A DNA stretch of 64,000 bases from Streptomyces sp. NBC_01788 (GCF_035917575.1 NZ_CP109090.1:744001-808000); one strand, 5' to 3'. Shown: positions 7,954 through 18,399, counted from the stretch's first letter. Numbers and translations are program-made. The notes: generated by a model from the letters alone, not told the origin.

Positions 7954-9192
7954 ATGGGCTTGCAGATCAGCGCCACCAACCCGGAGCACCCCGCGCTCCT
8001 GCTCGAACTGCCGTGGCGGACACCGCTGGAGGAGTGGCCCGAGGAGTACCTCGTGCCGCTGCCGCGCGGCATCTCCCGGCACGTGGTGCGCTACGCCCGC
8101 GCCGGCGAGGAGGTGATCGCCGTCAAGGAACTCGCCGAACGCCCGGCGCTGCGCGAGTACGAGCTGCTGCGCGACCTGGACCGGCTCGGCATCCCCGCGG
8201 TGGACGCGCTGGGCGTGGTCACCGGCCGCACCGACGGCGCGGGCGAGCCGCTGGAACCGGTGCTGATCACCCGGCACCTGGGCGGTTCGATGCCGTACCG
8301 CTCGATGTTCGAGACCACGCTGCGCCCGGCCACCATGCACCGTCTGATGGACGCCCTGGCCGTCCTGCTGATGCGGCTGCACCTGGCCGGGTTCGCCTGG
8401 GGCGACTGCTCGCTGTCCAACACGCTGTTCCGGCGCGACGCCGGCGCGTACGCCGCCTATCTGGTGGACGCCGAGACCGGCGAGCTGCACCGGCGGCTGA
8501 GCCCCGGGCAGCGGGAGTACGACCTCGACCTGGCCCGCGTCAACATCAGCGGCGAGCTGCTCGACCTGGAGGCGTCGGGGGCGCTGCACCCCTCGGTGGA
8601 CCCGATCGAGTTCGGCACCGAGATCTGCGCCCGCTACCGGGGGCTGTGGCAGGAGCTGACCCGTACCTCGGTCTACCCGGCCGGCAAGTACCACTACATC
8701 GAGCGCCGGATCAGACGGCTGAACGACCTCGGCTTCGACGTGGCCGAGATGCAGATCGAGAGCTCCGCCACCGGCGACACGGTCACCTTCGTGCCCAAGG
8801 TCGTCGACGCCGGCCACCACCAGCGGCAGTTGCTGCGCCTGACCGGCCTGGACACCGAGGAGAACCAGGCGCGGCGGCTGCTGAACGACCTGGAGAGCTG
8901 GATGGCCACCCAGGACGACTACGCTCCCGGCGCCGGGCGTCCGCACGCCGCCCGCCCGGAGGTGCTGGCGCACCGCTGGGTGCGGGAGGTGTTCCGCCCC
9001 ACCGTGCGGGCGGTGCCGTCCGAGCTGCGCGGCGCCATGGACCCGGCCCAGCTCTACCACGAGCTGCTGGAGCACCGCTGGTACCTGTCCGAGCAGGCGC
9101 AGCACGACATCGGCCTGGGTACCGCCGTGCAGGACTACGTCAGCAACGTCCTGCCCGGGGCGCGCGAGGCCCCGGGCACGACGTCCGGGTGA
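7954..9192 (+). CDS. DUF4032 protein with lipopolysaccharide-kinase-like N-terminus
   Basis: The protein has 412 residues. The N-terminal half has the kinase-like features of the family: 'VIAVKELAERPALREYELL' (ATP-site Lys and Glu), 'VLITRHLGGSMPYRSMF', the catalytic-loop-like 'FAWGDCSLSNTLF' and the following 'AYLVDAETGE'. The C-terminal half matches DUF4032 with 'FGTEICARYRGLWQELT' and 'KYHYIERRIRRLNDLGF'. The family is conserved in actinobacteria but has no firm biochemical role; small-molecule or protein phosphorylation is plausible. It ends one base before the end of the opposing universal-stress gene. Confidence 0.82.
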   Translation: MGLQISATNPEHPALLLELPWRTPLEEWPEEYLVPLPRGISRHVVRYARAGEEVIAVKELAERPALREYELLRDLDRLGIPAVDALGVVTGRTDGAGEPLEPVLITRHLGGSMPYRSMFETTLRPATMHRLMDALAVLLMRLHLAGFAWGDCSLSNTLFRRDAGAYAAYLVDAETGELHRRLSPGQREYDLDLARVNISGELLDLEASGALHPSVDPIEFGTEICARYRGLWQELTRTSVYPAGKYHYIERRIRRLNDLGFDVAEMQIESSATGDTVTFVPKVVDAGHHQRQLLRLTGLDTEENQARRLLNDLESWMATQDDYAPGAGRPHAARPEVLAHRWVREVFRPTVRAVPSELRGAMDPAQLYHELLEHRWYLSEQAQHDIGLGTAVQDYVSNVLPGAREAPGTTSG

Positions 9193-9193
9193 G

Positions 9194-10066
9194 TCACGGG
9201 TGCGGGACGACCGCCACCGGGCAGCCGGCGTGGTGCAGCATCCCGCTCGCGACGGAGCCGATGCGCGCTCCCACCGCCGTCCGGCGTGCCCGGCGTCCCA
9301 CGACCAGGAGTTGGGCGTTCTCGGCCGCGGCCAGCAGGACCTGGCCCGCGCTGCCCATCTCCACGTGCTCGACGACGGGGACGTCCGGGAAGCGCTCCCG
9401 CCACGGCTGAAGCGCCGCGCCCAGCGCCTTGCGCTCGTAGGGCTCCAGGCCGCCGGCCTCGTCGAGCAGCCGGAGCGAGCCGGGGCTGTAGGCGAAGACC
9501 GGCGGCAGCGTCCAGGCCCGTACCGCCCGCACCCCGGCGCCGCGCGCGGCGGCGGTCGTGAACGCGAACTCCAGGGCCGCCGCGCTGTCCTCGGGGGCGC
9601 CCTGCTGGCCCACGACGACCTCCCGGCCCGCGGCCTCGGCGGCGGGGCGGTCCCCGGCGCGCACCAGGAGGACCGGCCGCTCGGTGCCGGCGATCACCTG
9701 CTGTCCCACGGAGCCGACCAGGAACCCGACGAGAACACCCCGTCCGCGCGAGCCGAGCACCAGCGTCTCCGACTCGGCCGCCGCGCCGAGCAGAGCAGGC
9801 ACGGGATCGTCCTCCAGGGCGTCGGCGGTCACGTCGAGACCCGGGTGGCGCTCGGTGACGGTCCTCGCGGCCTCGGCGACCGACTCGCGCAGCCACGCCT
9901 GCTGGGTGTCCCGGTCGCCCACGTCGAAGGCGTCGTGCACCTCGTGGCGCCAGGCCCGCACCACACGCAGCGGCAGCCCGCGGCGCTCGGCCTCCCGTGC
10001 CGCCCACGCCAGTGCGGCGAGGCTCTCCTCCGATCCGTCCACCCCTACCGTGATCGGGCGCGTCAT
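9194..10066 (-). CDS. Universal stress protein, tandem UspA domains
   Basis: The gene encodes 290 residues from ATG 10066, which follows a GAGGAA ribosome site. Two UspA domains are present. The first begins 'ITVGVDGSEESLAAL' and carries the nucleotide-binding loop 'GSRGRGVLVGFLVGSV'. The second, from about residue 150, carries 'GRRARRTAVGARIGSVASG'. Both loops follow the G-x2-G-x9-G-S pattern of ATP-binding Usp proteins. The family accumulates under growth arrest, hypoxia or redox stress. A second tandem UspA gene lies at 62525. Confidence 0.9.
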   Translation of the reverse strand: MTRPITVGVDGSEESLAALAWAAREAERRGLPLRVVRAWRHEVHDAFDVGDRDTQQAWLRESVAEAARTVTERHPGLDVTADALEDDPVPALLGAAAESETLVLGSRGRGVLVGFLVGSVGQQVIAGTERPVLLVRAGDRPAAEAAGREVVVGQQGAPEDSAAALEFAFTTAAARGAGVRAVRAWTLPPVFAYSPGSLRLLDEAGGLEPYERKALGAALQPWRERFPDVPVVEHVEMGSAGQVLLAAAENAQLLVVGRRARRTAVGARIGSVASGMLHHAGCPVAVVPHP

Positions 10067-10244
10067 GCCGTGTTCCTCCCTGTGTGGTGAGCCGGTTCCC
10101 GGTCCAGTCTCCCCCACCGGCCGATCACCGGAGCGGGCGGTGGGTGCGGCCACGAGCGGTGAGGCGGCGAGCAGCCCCGTGCGCGCGGGCCGGTGTCTGT
10201 ACCGCGCCGGGTGCGCTCGTGGCGACGGCGCGGGCGCCGAGTCG

Positions 10245-12326
10245 TCAGGCGGGCTGGACGGTGACTGTGCAGAGGCGCTTGGTGGCCCGGGTCAGGGCTA
10301 CGTACAAGTCCCTTTCCCCACCGGGGCGGGCCGTGATGATTTCCTCGGGGTTCATCACGACGACCCCGTCGAATTCCAGGCCGCGTGCTTCGGACGCCGG
10401 CACGATGCGTGCGTGGTGAGCGATGCCCCGGGCCGTCAGCTCGCTCACCCTGGTGTCCGCGCAGATCACTCCCAGAAGCTCGCCCGGGTGCGCGGTGCTC
10501 TGGGCGCGGAGTTCCTGAACGGCGGCGGTGACCAACCCGTCCGTAGGTGTGGTCACGGTGCGAGGGCGCTCACCGCTTCGCAGTGACCGTGTGGGTTTCT
10601 GGTCCGGAGCGATCCGCGTGAGCAGGTCCCGGACGCTCTCCAGGATCTCCTGTGTGGTGCGGTAGCTGACGGTCAGGTTGTGCAGTTTGAACCGCGGTCC
10701 GACGTGGGGGCTCAGTGCTTCCTTCCAGTCGCGTGCTGTCGCGACCGGCCCTGCCTGGGCGAAGTCACCCACCAGCGTCATCGCCCTTGCCGGGCAGCGG
10801 CGGACGATCATCCGCCACTGCATGGCGGTCAGTTCCTGCGCCTCGTCGACGACGACGTGCCCGTACGTCCGCTCAAAGGGGCCGTCGACCAGGCTCGCCG
10901 CCTCGTCCAGCAACGGCACATCGGCATCGGTCCACGGGTCGTCCGGACCGCGCAGCAGAAGGGACCGCTCCTGCGCGGTCAGGCGGGGCAGGCGCTCGGC
11001 GAGAGCGCCGGCGTTCGTCAGGAGCCCCTTCACGAGGTCGCCGGGTACCAGCCGCGGCCACAACACCTCGACCGCCCGGTCGACGCCGGCGTCGTCGAGG
11101 AGATCTGCTCGGACGGCGTCCAGGTCCAGCTCGTGGACCGGACCTGGGGCGGCCGCACCTTCGGCACGACGCTGGGCCGCTCCCGTGAACCGGTCGAGGT
11201 CCATGCCCGTCATCCTTTCGGCATCGGCGTCGATCTGCTCCAGGAGGTCGCCCATGTCTCGTCGCATCGCGTCGGTGACGGCGTCGACCAAGAGCTCCTT
11301 GAACACCTGGCGCGCGGGGTTGTGCCCCGGTGCGGCTGCCACGGCGGCGTCGCGTGCCGTGGCGACTTCCTCGCCGGACAGGTGAACCAGTTCCTGTCCG
11401 ACCCGCACGGTGAAGTCACCGGCGGGGGCTTGGTGGACGCGCAGCAGGCCGGCCAAGGCGTCGGCGAGGTCGGAGCTGCCCTTGAGGCGCGCCGTGTCGA
11501 ACGGGTCCACCGTGTCCGTGGACACTCCGGCCAGTTCCCGGCAGGTCGCCAGAACGACGTCGTTCTCTCCGAGCGAGGGAAGGACCTGGGAGATGTAGTC
11601 GAGGAACCGGGCGTTCGGGCCCACCACCAGGACACCCTCCTCCGCGGCGCGCGGGAACGCGTACAGGACATAGGCCGCCCGGTGCAGGGCGACCACCGTC
11701 TTGCCGGTGCCGGGCCCGCCCTGCACCACGGTCACCCCGCGGTGGGCGGAGCGGACGATCTCGTCCTGCTCGGCCTGCAGCGTCGCGACGGCCGCGTGCA
11801 TCCTGCCCGTGCGCCGTGCCGACAGAGCCTCGGTCAACGGGCCGTCCCCCACGACGTCCTCGTCGGTCGGCGCGGTCCCGTCCAGCAGTTCGTCGCTCAC
11901 CGAGATGACCGTGCGCTCCTCGAGGCGCAGGTGCCGGCGCCGCCGCAGGTCCATCGGGTGGACCGGTGTCGCCTCGTAGAAGGGGCGCGCCGCGTTCGCG
12001 CGCCAGTCCACGAGCAGAGGCAGGTCATCCTCCTCCGTGTGCAGTCCGATCCGCCCGATGCGCAGGGCCGTGCCGTCCGTCCAGTCGATGCGCCCGAAGA
12101 CCAGCCCCTTTTCGGCGCCCTCCAGCCGGCCGATTTCCTTGGTCAGACGCTCGGCGGCGATTTCTCTCTCGTATGCCTCACCGGCGCTGTCCGCCGGGGC
12201 CTTCAGCACACTCGCTCGGTGTACTCGCGCCTCGGAAATCCGCTCGGTGAGCAACTCATACAAGGAGGACACATAATCCTGCTCCGATTCGACCGCACGC
12301 ACAGCGGAATCATTCATTTCCGACAA
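10245..12326 (-). CDS. helR: HelD/HelR-like superfamily 1 helicase that binds RNA polymerase
   Basis: The protein has 693 residues. The TTG start at 12326 is chosen because AAGGAG lies 7 bases before it; an ATG three codons later is spaced too far. An N-terminal antiparallel coiled coil (about residues 12-75) precedes the 1A domain. The Walker A 'GGPGTGKT' is at 203-210, Walker B is 'VVVDEAQELT', and helicase motifs include 'LVGDFAQAG', 'VSYRTTQEI', 'EARGLEFDGVVV' and 'YVALTRATKRL'. HelD proteins release stalled RNA polymerase, and the Streptomyces HelR branch displaces rifamycins. Assignment to HelR rather than another HelD class is inferred from size and the inverted repeat upstream. Confidence 0.75.
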   Translation of the reverse strand: MSEMNDSAVRAVESEQDYVSSLYELLTERISEARVHRASVLKAPADSAGEAYEREIAAERLTKEIGRLEGAEKGLVFGRIDWTDGTALRIGRIGLHTEEDDLPLLVDWRANAARPFYEATPVHPMDLRRRRHLRLEERTVISVSDELLDGTAPTDEDVVGDGPLTEALSARRTGRMHAAVATLQAEQDEIVRSAHRGVTVVQGGPGTGKTVVALHRAAYVLYAFPRAAEEGVLVVGPNARFLDYISQVLPSLGENDVVLATCRELAGVSTDTVDPFDTARLKGSSDLADALAGLLRVHQAPAGDFTVRVGQELVHLSGEEVATARDAAVAAAPGHNPARQVFKELLVDAVTDAMRRDMGDLLEQIDADAERMTGMDLDRFTGAAQRRAEGAAAPGPVHELDLDAVRADLLDDAGVDRAVEVLWPRLVPGDLVKGLLTNAGALAERLPRLTAQERSLLLRGPDDPWTDADVPLLDEAASLVDGPFERTYGHVVVDEAQELTAMQWRMIVRRCPARAMTLVGDFAQAGPVATARDWKEALSPHVGPRFKLHNLTVSYRTTQEILESVRDLLTRIAPDQKPTRSLRSGERPRTVTTPTDGLVTAAVQELRAQSTAHPGELLGVICADTRVSELTARGIAHHARIVPASEARGLEFDGVVVMNPEEIITARPGGERDLYVALTRATKRLCTVTVQPA

Positions 12327-12373
12327 CAGGGGGCTCCTTCGATTCGAGCCACACCATACGGTCAGAGTTCCCT

Positions 12374-12396
12374 CAAGATAAGTCTTGACTTACTTG
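12374..12396 (-). promoter_or_regulatory. Inverted repeat upstream of the helicase gene
   Basis: CAAG and CTTG arms enclose a perfect TAAGTC-AA-GACTTA palindrome (reading toward the helicase), 48 bases before its TTG start. Helicases of the HelR type are known to be preceded by a 19-bp inverted repeat, the rifamycin-associated element. I do not remember that sequence well enough to call it, so this is only a candidate. The rest of 12327-12678 shows no gene. Confidence 0.5.
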
Positions 12397-12678
12397 GTGA
12401 AGCCATGTCCCTACGACCGAATTCATGACGGCTGGCCGTATGACGCATCAGGCATTCCGCCGTTCCGTATATCGCTGATTGCTCTGCCCACTGAATGACG
12501 ACGGGCGCGTCGCGCGTCCAATAAACCCGGGCTTTCCGGGGCCCGCCGGCGCCGGCGCTCCCGGCCCGGCGCAAGGCAGCGAAACGGGACGGGCGCACAT
12601 ACGATGGGCAGGAGCCGGCGCGGTGGCGACGGGGGCGCACCGGGACGCCCATCCCCGAGCACGCGGGGTGACAGCCGC

Positions 12679-14355
12679 ATGACACAGGCCCAGGAGCAGG
12701 CGCGGACCGTCATCATGACCGTGGACGACGATCCGGGGGTGTCCCGCGCCGTCGCCCGCGATCTCAGGCGGCGCTACAGCGGTGCGTACCGGATCGTGCG
12801 CGCCGAGTCCGGTGAGTCCGCGCTGGACGCGCTGCGCGAGTTGAAGCTTCGGGGCGATCCCGTCGCCGTGATCCTGGCCGACTTCCGCATGCCGCGGATG
12901 AACGGCATCGAGTTCCTCGAACGGGCCCTGGACATCCATCCGGGCGCCCGGCGGGTGCTGCTGACCGCGTACGCGGACACCGACGCGGCGATCGACGCGA
13001 TCAACGTGGTCGACCTCGACCACTACCTCCTCAAGCCCTGGGACCCGCCCGAGGAGAAGCTGTACCCGGTCCTGGACGACCTGCTCCAGGTCTGGCGGAG
13101 CAGCGACCACCGGCCGGTGCCGAGCACGAAGGTGGTGGGGCACCGCTGGTCGGCGCGGTCCTCCCAGGTGCGGGAGTTCCTGGCCCGCAACCAGGTGCCG
13201 TACCGCTGGTACTCCTCGGACGAACCGGAGGGCGGGAGGCTGCTGGCCGCGGCCGGGCAGGACGGTCAGCGGCTGCCGCTGGTGGTCACCCCGGACGGCA
13301 CCCCGCTGCTGGAACCGGAGCCGGCCGAGCTGGCGGCCCACGTGGGGCTCGCGACGACACCGGCGGCCGAGTTCTACGACCTGGTGGTGGTCGGCGGCGG
13401 CCCGGCCGGGCTCGGCGCGGCCGTCTACGGGGCCTCCGAGGGACTGCGGACGGTGCTCGTGGAGCGTTCGGCGACCGGCGGCCAGGCGGGGCAGAGCTCC
13501 CGGATCGAGAACTACCTCGGCTTCCCGGACGGCGTCTCCGGCGCCCAGCTCACCGACCGGGCCCGGCGGCAGGCGACGCGGTTCGGCGCGGAGATCCTGA
13601 CCGCGCGCGAGGTGACCGGCCTTGAGATCTGCGGGGCGGCGCGGAGCGTGCGCTTCTCCGACGGTTCGGCGGTCTCCGCGCACAGCGTGATCCTGGCGAC
13701 CGGCGTGTCCTACCGGCAGCTCCCGGCGGCCGGTGTGGAGGAGCTGACCGGCTGCGGGGTGTTCTACGGTTCGGCGCTGACCGAGGCGCCCTCCTGCCAG
13801 GGGCAGGACGTCTACATCGTCGGCGGCGCCAACTCCGCTGGGCAGGCGGCGATGTACCTGGCCCGGGGCGCGAAGTCGGTGACCCTGCTGGTGCGCGGGG
13901 CGTCGCTCGCGGCGTCGATGTCGTACTACCTGATCCAGCAGATCGACGAGGCCCCCAACATCACGGTCCGCACGGGCACCGTCGTGGACGCCGCGCACGG
14001 CTCGGGCCACCTGGAGAAGCTGGCCCTGCGCGACACCGTCACCGGGGAGAGCGAACTCGTCGACGCGCAGTGGATGTTCGTGTTCATCGGGGCGGCGCCG
14101 CGGACCGACTGGCTGGACGGCACGGTGCTGCGGGACGGGCGCGGGTTCATCCTGTCCGGGCCCGACCTCACCGCCGACGGGCGGCCGCCACCGGGGTGGG
14201 AGCTGGACCGGCCGCCGTACCACCTGGAGACCAACGTGCCCGGCGTGTTCGTCGCCGGTGACGCGCGGGCGGAGTCCGCCAAGCGGGTCGCGTCCGCCGT
14301 CGGAGAGGGAGCCATGGCCGTGTTGCTCGTCCACCGTTACCTGGAGCAGTCGTGA
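12679..14355 (+). CDS. Fused response-regulator receiver / thioredoxin-reductase-like flavoprotein
   Basis: The protein has 558 residues from ATG 12679. Residues 11-135 form a receiver domain with acidic pocket 'VDDD', phospho-acceptor Asp68 ('LADFRMP'), Thr96 and Lys119. Residues 150-222 look like a glutaredoxin/thioredoxin fold without a CxxC pair. From residue 232 a class II pyridine-nucleotide oxidoreductase follows, with FAD site 'LVVVGGGPAGLGAA', 'SSRIENYLGFPDGVSG', NADP site 'YIVGGANSAGQAA' and 'GVFVAGDARAES'. The redox-active CxxC of true thioredoxin reductase is missing, so it should not reduce thioredoxin directly. Its stop overlaps the kinase start by 4 bases, strongly suggesting a cognate two-component pair. 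Confidence 0.88.
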   Translation: MTQAQEQARTVIMTVDDDPGVSRAVARDLRRRYSGAYRIVRAESGESALDALRELKLRGDPVAVILADFRMPRMNGIEFLERALDIHPGARRVLLTAYADTDAAIDAINVVDLDHYLLKPWDPPEEKLYPVLDDLLQVWRSSDHRPVPSTKVVGHRWSARSSQVREFLARNQVPYRWYSSDEPEGGRLLAAAGQDGQRLPLVVTPDGTPLLEPEPAELAAHVGLATTPAAEFYDLVVVGGGPAGLGAAVYGASEGLRTVLVERSATGGQAGQSSRIENYLGFPDGVSGAQLTDRARRQATRFGAEILTAREVTGLEICGAARSVRFSDGSAVSAHSVILATGVSYRQLPAAGVEELTGCGVFYGSALTEAPSCQGQDVYIVGGANSAGQAAMYLARGAKSVTLLVRGASLAASMSYYLIQQIDEAPNITVRTGTVVDAAHGSGHLEKLALRDTVTGESELVDAQWMFVFIGAAPRTDWLDGTVLRDGRGFILSGPDLTADGRPPPGWELDRPPYHLETNVPGVFVAGDARAESAKRVASAVGEGAMAVLLVHRYLEQS

Positions 14356-15854
14356 GCGGGTCACCGATGCCGTGCAGCGCCGGTGAGATCGGCTCGCTGT
14401 TCCTGTTCGAGAAGCTGCGTCCCGAGCAGCTGGGCCGGCTGTGCGCCGAGGGGCGGGTGGAGAGGTACGAGCCAGGCCCGGTGTACACCGAGGGCGAGCC
14501 GGCCACCTGCTTCTACGTGATGATCGAGGGGACGGTGGTGCTCTCCCGCCGGGTCGGCGGCGACGACGTGGAGGTCAGCCGGACCTCGCAGCGGGGGGTG
14601 TACTCGGGCGCCATGCAGGCGTATCTCGGGGACCGGCTGCGGCAGGTCTACATCAACTCGATGCGGGTCACGGAGCCGACCCGGTTCTTCGTGCTGCCCG
14701 CCGACGCGTTCGCGGACATCATGCGGGAATGGTTCCCGATGGCGGTGCACCTGCTGGAGGGGCTGTTCTTCGGGTCGAAGAGCACCCAGGCGGCCGTCGG
14801 GCAGCGGGAGCGGCTGCTGGCACTCGGCTCGCTGTCCGCCGGGCTGACCCATGAGCTGAACAACCCCGCGGCGGCGGCCGTACGGGCCACCGCGACGCTG
14901 CGGGAACGGGTGGCCAAGATGCGGCGCAAGCTCGCCGTGATCGCCGAAGGGCCTTTCTCCCGGGACCAGTTGACCAACCTCATCGAGATCCAGGAGCGTA
15001 CGGCCGAACGGGTCGCCAAGGCCCCGGACCTCAGTCCGCTCCAGGCCGCCGACCGCGAGGACGAGCTCACCGACTGGCTGGAGGACCACGGCATCGACCA
15101 GGGCCCGCAGCTGGCACCCACCTTCGTGCAGGCGGGGCTCGACGCCGACTGGCTGGACCAGGTCGCGGCGGCCGTCGACGAGGAGATCCTGCCGGGCGCG
15201 GTGGGGTGGCTCAACTACACGGTGGAGACGGAACTGCTGATGGACGAGATCGCGGACTCCACCACCCGGGTCTCCCGGCTCGTGGACGCCGCCAAGCAGT
15301 ACTCTCAGCTGGACCGCGCCCCGTACCAGGTCGCCGACGTGCACGAACTCCTCGACAGCACCCTGCTGATGCTGTCCGGCAAGATCGGGCCGCGGATCGA
15401 GGTCGTCAGGGAGTACGACCGTACGCTGCCGCGGATCCCCGCCTATCCGGCCGAACTCAACCAGGTGTGGACCAATCTGATCGACAACGCGGTGTGCGCC
15501 ATGGACGGCGCGGACGGCGCGGGCACGCTGACCGTGCGGACCGCGCTCCACGACGACCGGCTGCTGATCGAGTTCCGGGACACCGGCCCCGGGGTGCCGC
15601 CGGAGATCCGGGACCGCATCTTCGACCCGTTCTTCACCACCAAGCCGGTCGGCCGGGGCACCGGCCTCGGCCTGGACATCTCCTGGCGGATCGTCGTCAA
15701 CAAGCACCACGGCGCCATCCGCGTGAAATCGGTGCCCGGCGACACCCGGTTCCAGGTGCTGCTGCCGCTGAACGCCGCGGACGGCGACGGACCGGCGGCG
15801 GCCGGACCGCCGCCCACCGCCGGGGCACGCCCGACCTCCGAGGAGCCGACATGA
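14352..15854 (+). CDS. Cyclic-nucleotide-binding-domain histidine kinase
   Basis: The protein has 500 residues and starts at a GTG overlapping the previous stop (GTGA). Residues 14-130 form a cNMP-binding beta-barrel ('FLFEKLRPEQLGRLCAEG', 'YTEGEPATCFYVMIEGTVVL'). A dimerisation helix with the phospho-acceptor His167 in 'LSAGLTHELNNPAAA' follows, then a long helical linker. The GHKL ATPase has N box 'NQVWTNLIDNAV', G1 'DTGPGVP', F box 'IFDPFFTTK' and G2 'GRGTGLGLDIS'. No membrane segment is present, so it senses a cytosolic signal. It should phosphorylate the receiver of the upstream flavoprotein. Whether the barrel binds cAMP cannot be decided by eye. Confidence 0.88.
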   Translation: MSGSPMPCSAGEIGSLFLFEKLRPEQLGRLCAEGRVERYEPGPVYTEGEPATCFYVMIEGTVVLSRRVGGDDVEVSRTSQRGVYSGAMQAYLGDRLRQVYINSMRVTEPTRFFVLPADAFADIMREWFPMAVHLLEGLFFGSKSTQAAVGQRERLLALGSLSAGLTHELNNPAAAAVRATATLRERVAKMRRKLAVIAEGPFSRDQLTNLIEIQERTAERVAKAPDLSPLQAADREDELTDWLEDHGIDQGPQLAPTFVQAGLDADWLDQVAAAVDEEILPGAVGWLNYTVETELLMDEIADSTTRVSRLVDAAKQYSQLDRAPYQVADVHELLDSTLLMLSGKIGPRIEVVREYDRTLPRIPAYPAELNQVWTNLIDNAVCAMDGADGAGTLTVRTALHDDRLLIEFRDTGPGVPPEIRDRIFDPFFTTKPVGRGTGLGLDISWRIVVNKHHGAIRVKSVPGDTRFQVLLPLNAADGDGPAAAGPPPTAGARPTSEEPT

Positions 15855-16201
15855 CCCGTGACACCGGTATCGACCCCCGTGTGCCGCCCAGCGGCACCGG
15901 CTGCGCCGAGTGCGACGCGGCCGGCGGCTGGTGGTTCCATCTGCGGCGCTGCGCCCGTTGCGGCCACATCGGCTGCTGCGACGACTCCCCCAGCAAGCAC
16001 GCCACCGCCCACCACCGGGCCACCGGGCACCCGGTGATCCGCAGCTACGAGCCGGGCGAGGGCTGGTTCTGGAACTACGACACGAACGAGCTCTACGAGT
16101 CCGGCCCCGAACTCGCCCCGCCCGAGAGCCACCCGAAGGACCAGCCGACCCCGGGCCCGGCGGGCCGCGTCCCAGCCGACTGGGCGGACACACTGCGCTG
16201 A
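15851..16201 (+). CDS. UBP-type zinc finger protein
   Basis: The protein has 116 residues and starts at an ATG overlapping the kinase stop (ATGA). The Cys/His spacing of the ubiquitin-protease zinc finger is clear: Cys18, Cys21, Cys34, Cys37, Cys42/43, His50, His54/55 and His60. The motifs are 'CAECDAAGGWWFHLRRCARCGHIGC' in outline and 'HATAHHRATGHPVIRSYEPGEGWFW'. In eukaryotes this fold reads the free C-terminus of ubiquitin. Streptomyces lacks ubiquitin, so the bacterial protein must bind something else, perhaps another C-terminal Gly-Gly tail. Tight coupling to the kinase and flavoprotein makes it the third member of one signalling unit. Confidence 0.88.
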   Translation: MTRDTGIDPRVPPSGTGCAECDAAGGWWFHLRRCARCGHIGCCDDSPSKHATAHHRATGHPVIRSYEPGEGWFWNYDTNELYESGPELAPPESHPKDQPTPGPAGRVPADWADTLR

Positions 16202-16225
16202 ACCACGCGCCATCCCGCATGCCCC

Positions 16226-16250
16226 GATGCCCCGCCGAAGGCGGGGCATC
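16226..16250 (+). terminator. Hairpin terminator after the kinase/zinc-finger operon
   Basis: GATGCCCCGCC and GGCGGGGCATC form a perfect 11-bp stem with a GAA loop, 25 bases after the zinc-finger gene. There is no U tract, as is usual for Streptomyces. Confidence 0.75.
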
Positions 16251-16279
16251 CGCTGTGCCCTGACGGTACCGGTGGGTGA

Positions 16280-17683
<1,404 letters not shown>

Positions 17684-17721
17684 TCTTGGCGGAACGGCTG
17701 CCTCCGGGCCAGGATGCCCGC

Positions 17722-18399
17722 ATGAAGGGTGACCTGTTTTCCAGTGAGTACGTAGTGGGCCCCGCGACCGCGCCCGGCATGACCGTCGAGAACTCCAAGT
17801 GCGTCAAGTACACGGTGGACGGCGAGATGTTCGCCCGCCAGGGCTCGATGGTGGCGTACCGCGGCGACCTGCGGTTCGAGCGCAGGGGCCAGGGCGTCGG
17901 CGGCATGCTCAAGCGCGCGGTCACCGGGGAGGGGCTGCCGCTGATGACCGTGCGGGGGCAGGGTGAGGCCTGGTTCGCTCAGGAGGCCCTGAACTGCTTC
18001 GTCGTCGAGGTCGACCCGGGTGACGAGTTCACCGTCAACGGCCGCAACGTGCTGTGCTTCGACGCGACCCTGTCGTACGAGATCAGGACGGTGAAGGGTT
18101 CGGGCATCGCGGGCGGCGGGCTGTTCAACAGCGTGTTCACCGGGCAGGGCCTGCTGGGCCTGGTGTGCGAGGGCAGCCCGCTGGTCATACCGGTCACGCC
18201 GCAGCAGCCCGTGTACGTCGACACGGACGCGGTCGTCGGCTGGACCGCCCACCTGAGGACGTCACTGCACCGCTCGCAGTCGTTCGGCTCGATGCTGCGC
18301 GGCGGGTCCGGCGAGGCGGTGCAGCTCATGCTGGAGGGTGAGGGCTACGTCGTCGTCCGGCCGAGCGAGGCCACGCCGCACCGGCCCCAGCAGCACTGA
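17722..18399 (+). CDS. AIM24 family protein
   Basis: The protein has 225 residues from ATG 17722. It is dominated by beta-strand-rich AIM24/TerD-neighbour type sequence: 'KYTVDGEMFARQGSMVAYRGDLRF', 'AVTGEGLPLMTVRGQGEAWFA', 'DEFTVNGRNVLCFDATLSYEI' and 'QGLLGLVCEGSPLVIPV'. AIM24 proteins are beta-helix-like and widespread in actinobacteria, often near tellurite/stress genes. Their biochemical role is unknown. There is no signal peptide. It follows the serine hydrolase by 38 bases on the same strand. Confidence 0.85.
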   Translation: MKGDLFSSEYVVGPATAPGMTVENSKCVKYTVDGEMFARQGSMVAYRGDLRFERRGQGVGGMLKRAVTGEGLPLMTVRGQGEAWFAQEALNCFVVEVDPGDEFTVNGRNVLCFDATLSYEIRTVKGSGIAGGGLFNSVFTGQGLLGLVCEGSPLVIPVTPQQPVYVDTDAVVGWTAHLRTSLHRSQSFGSMLRGGSGEAVQLMLEGEGYVVVRPSEATPHRPQQH

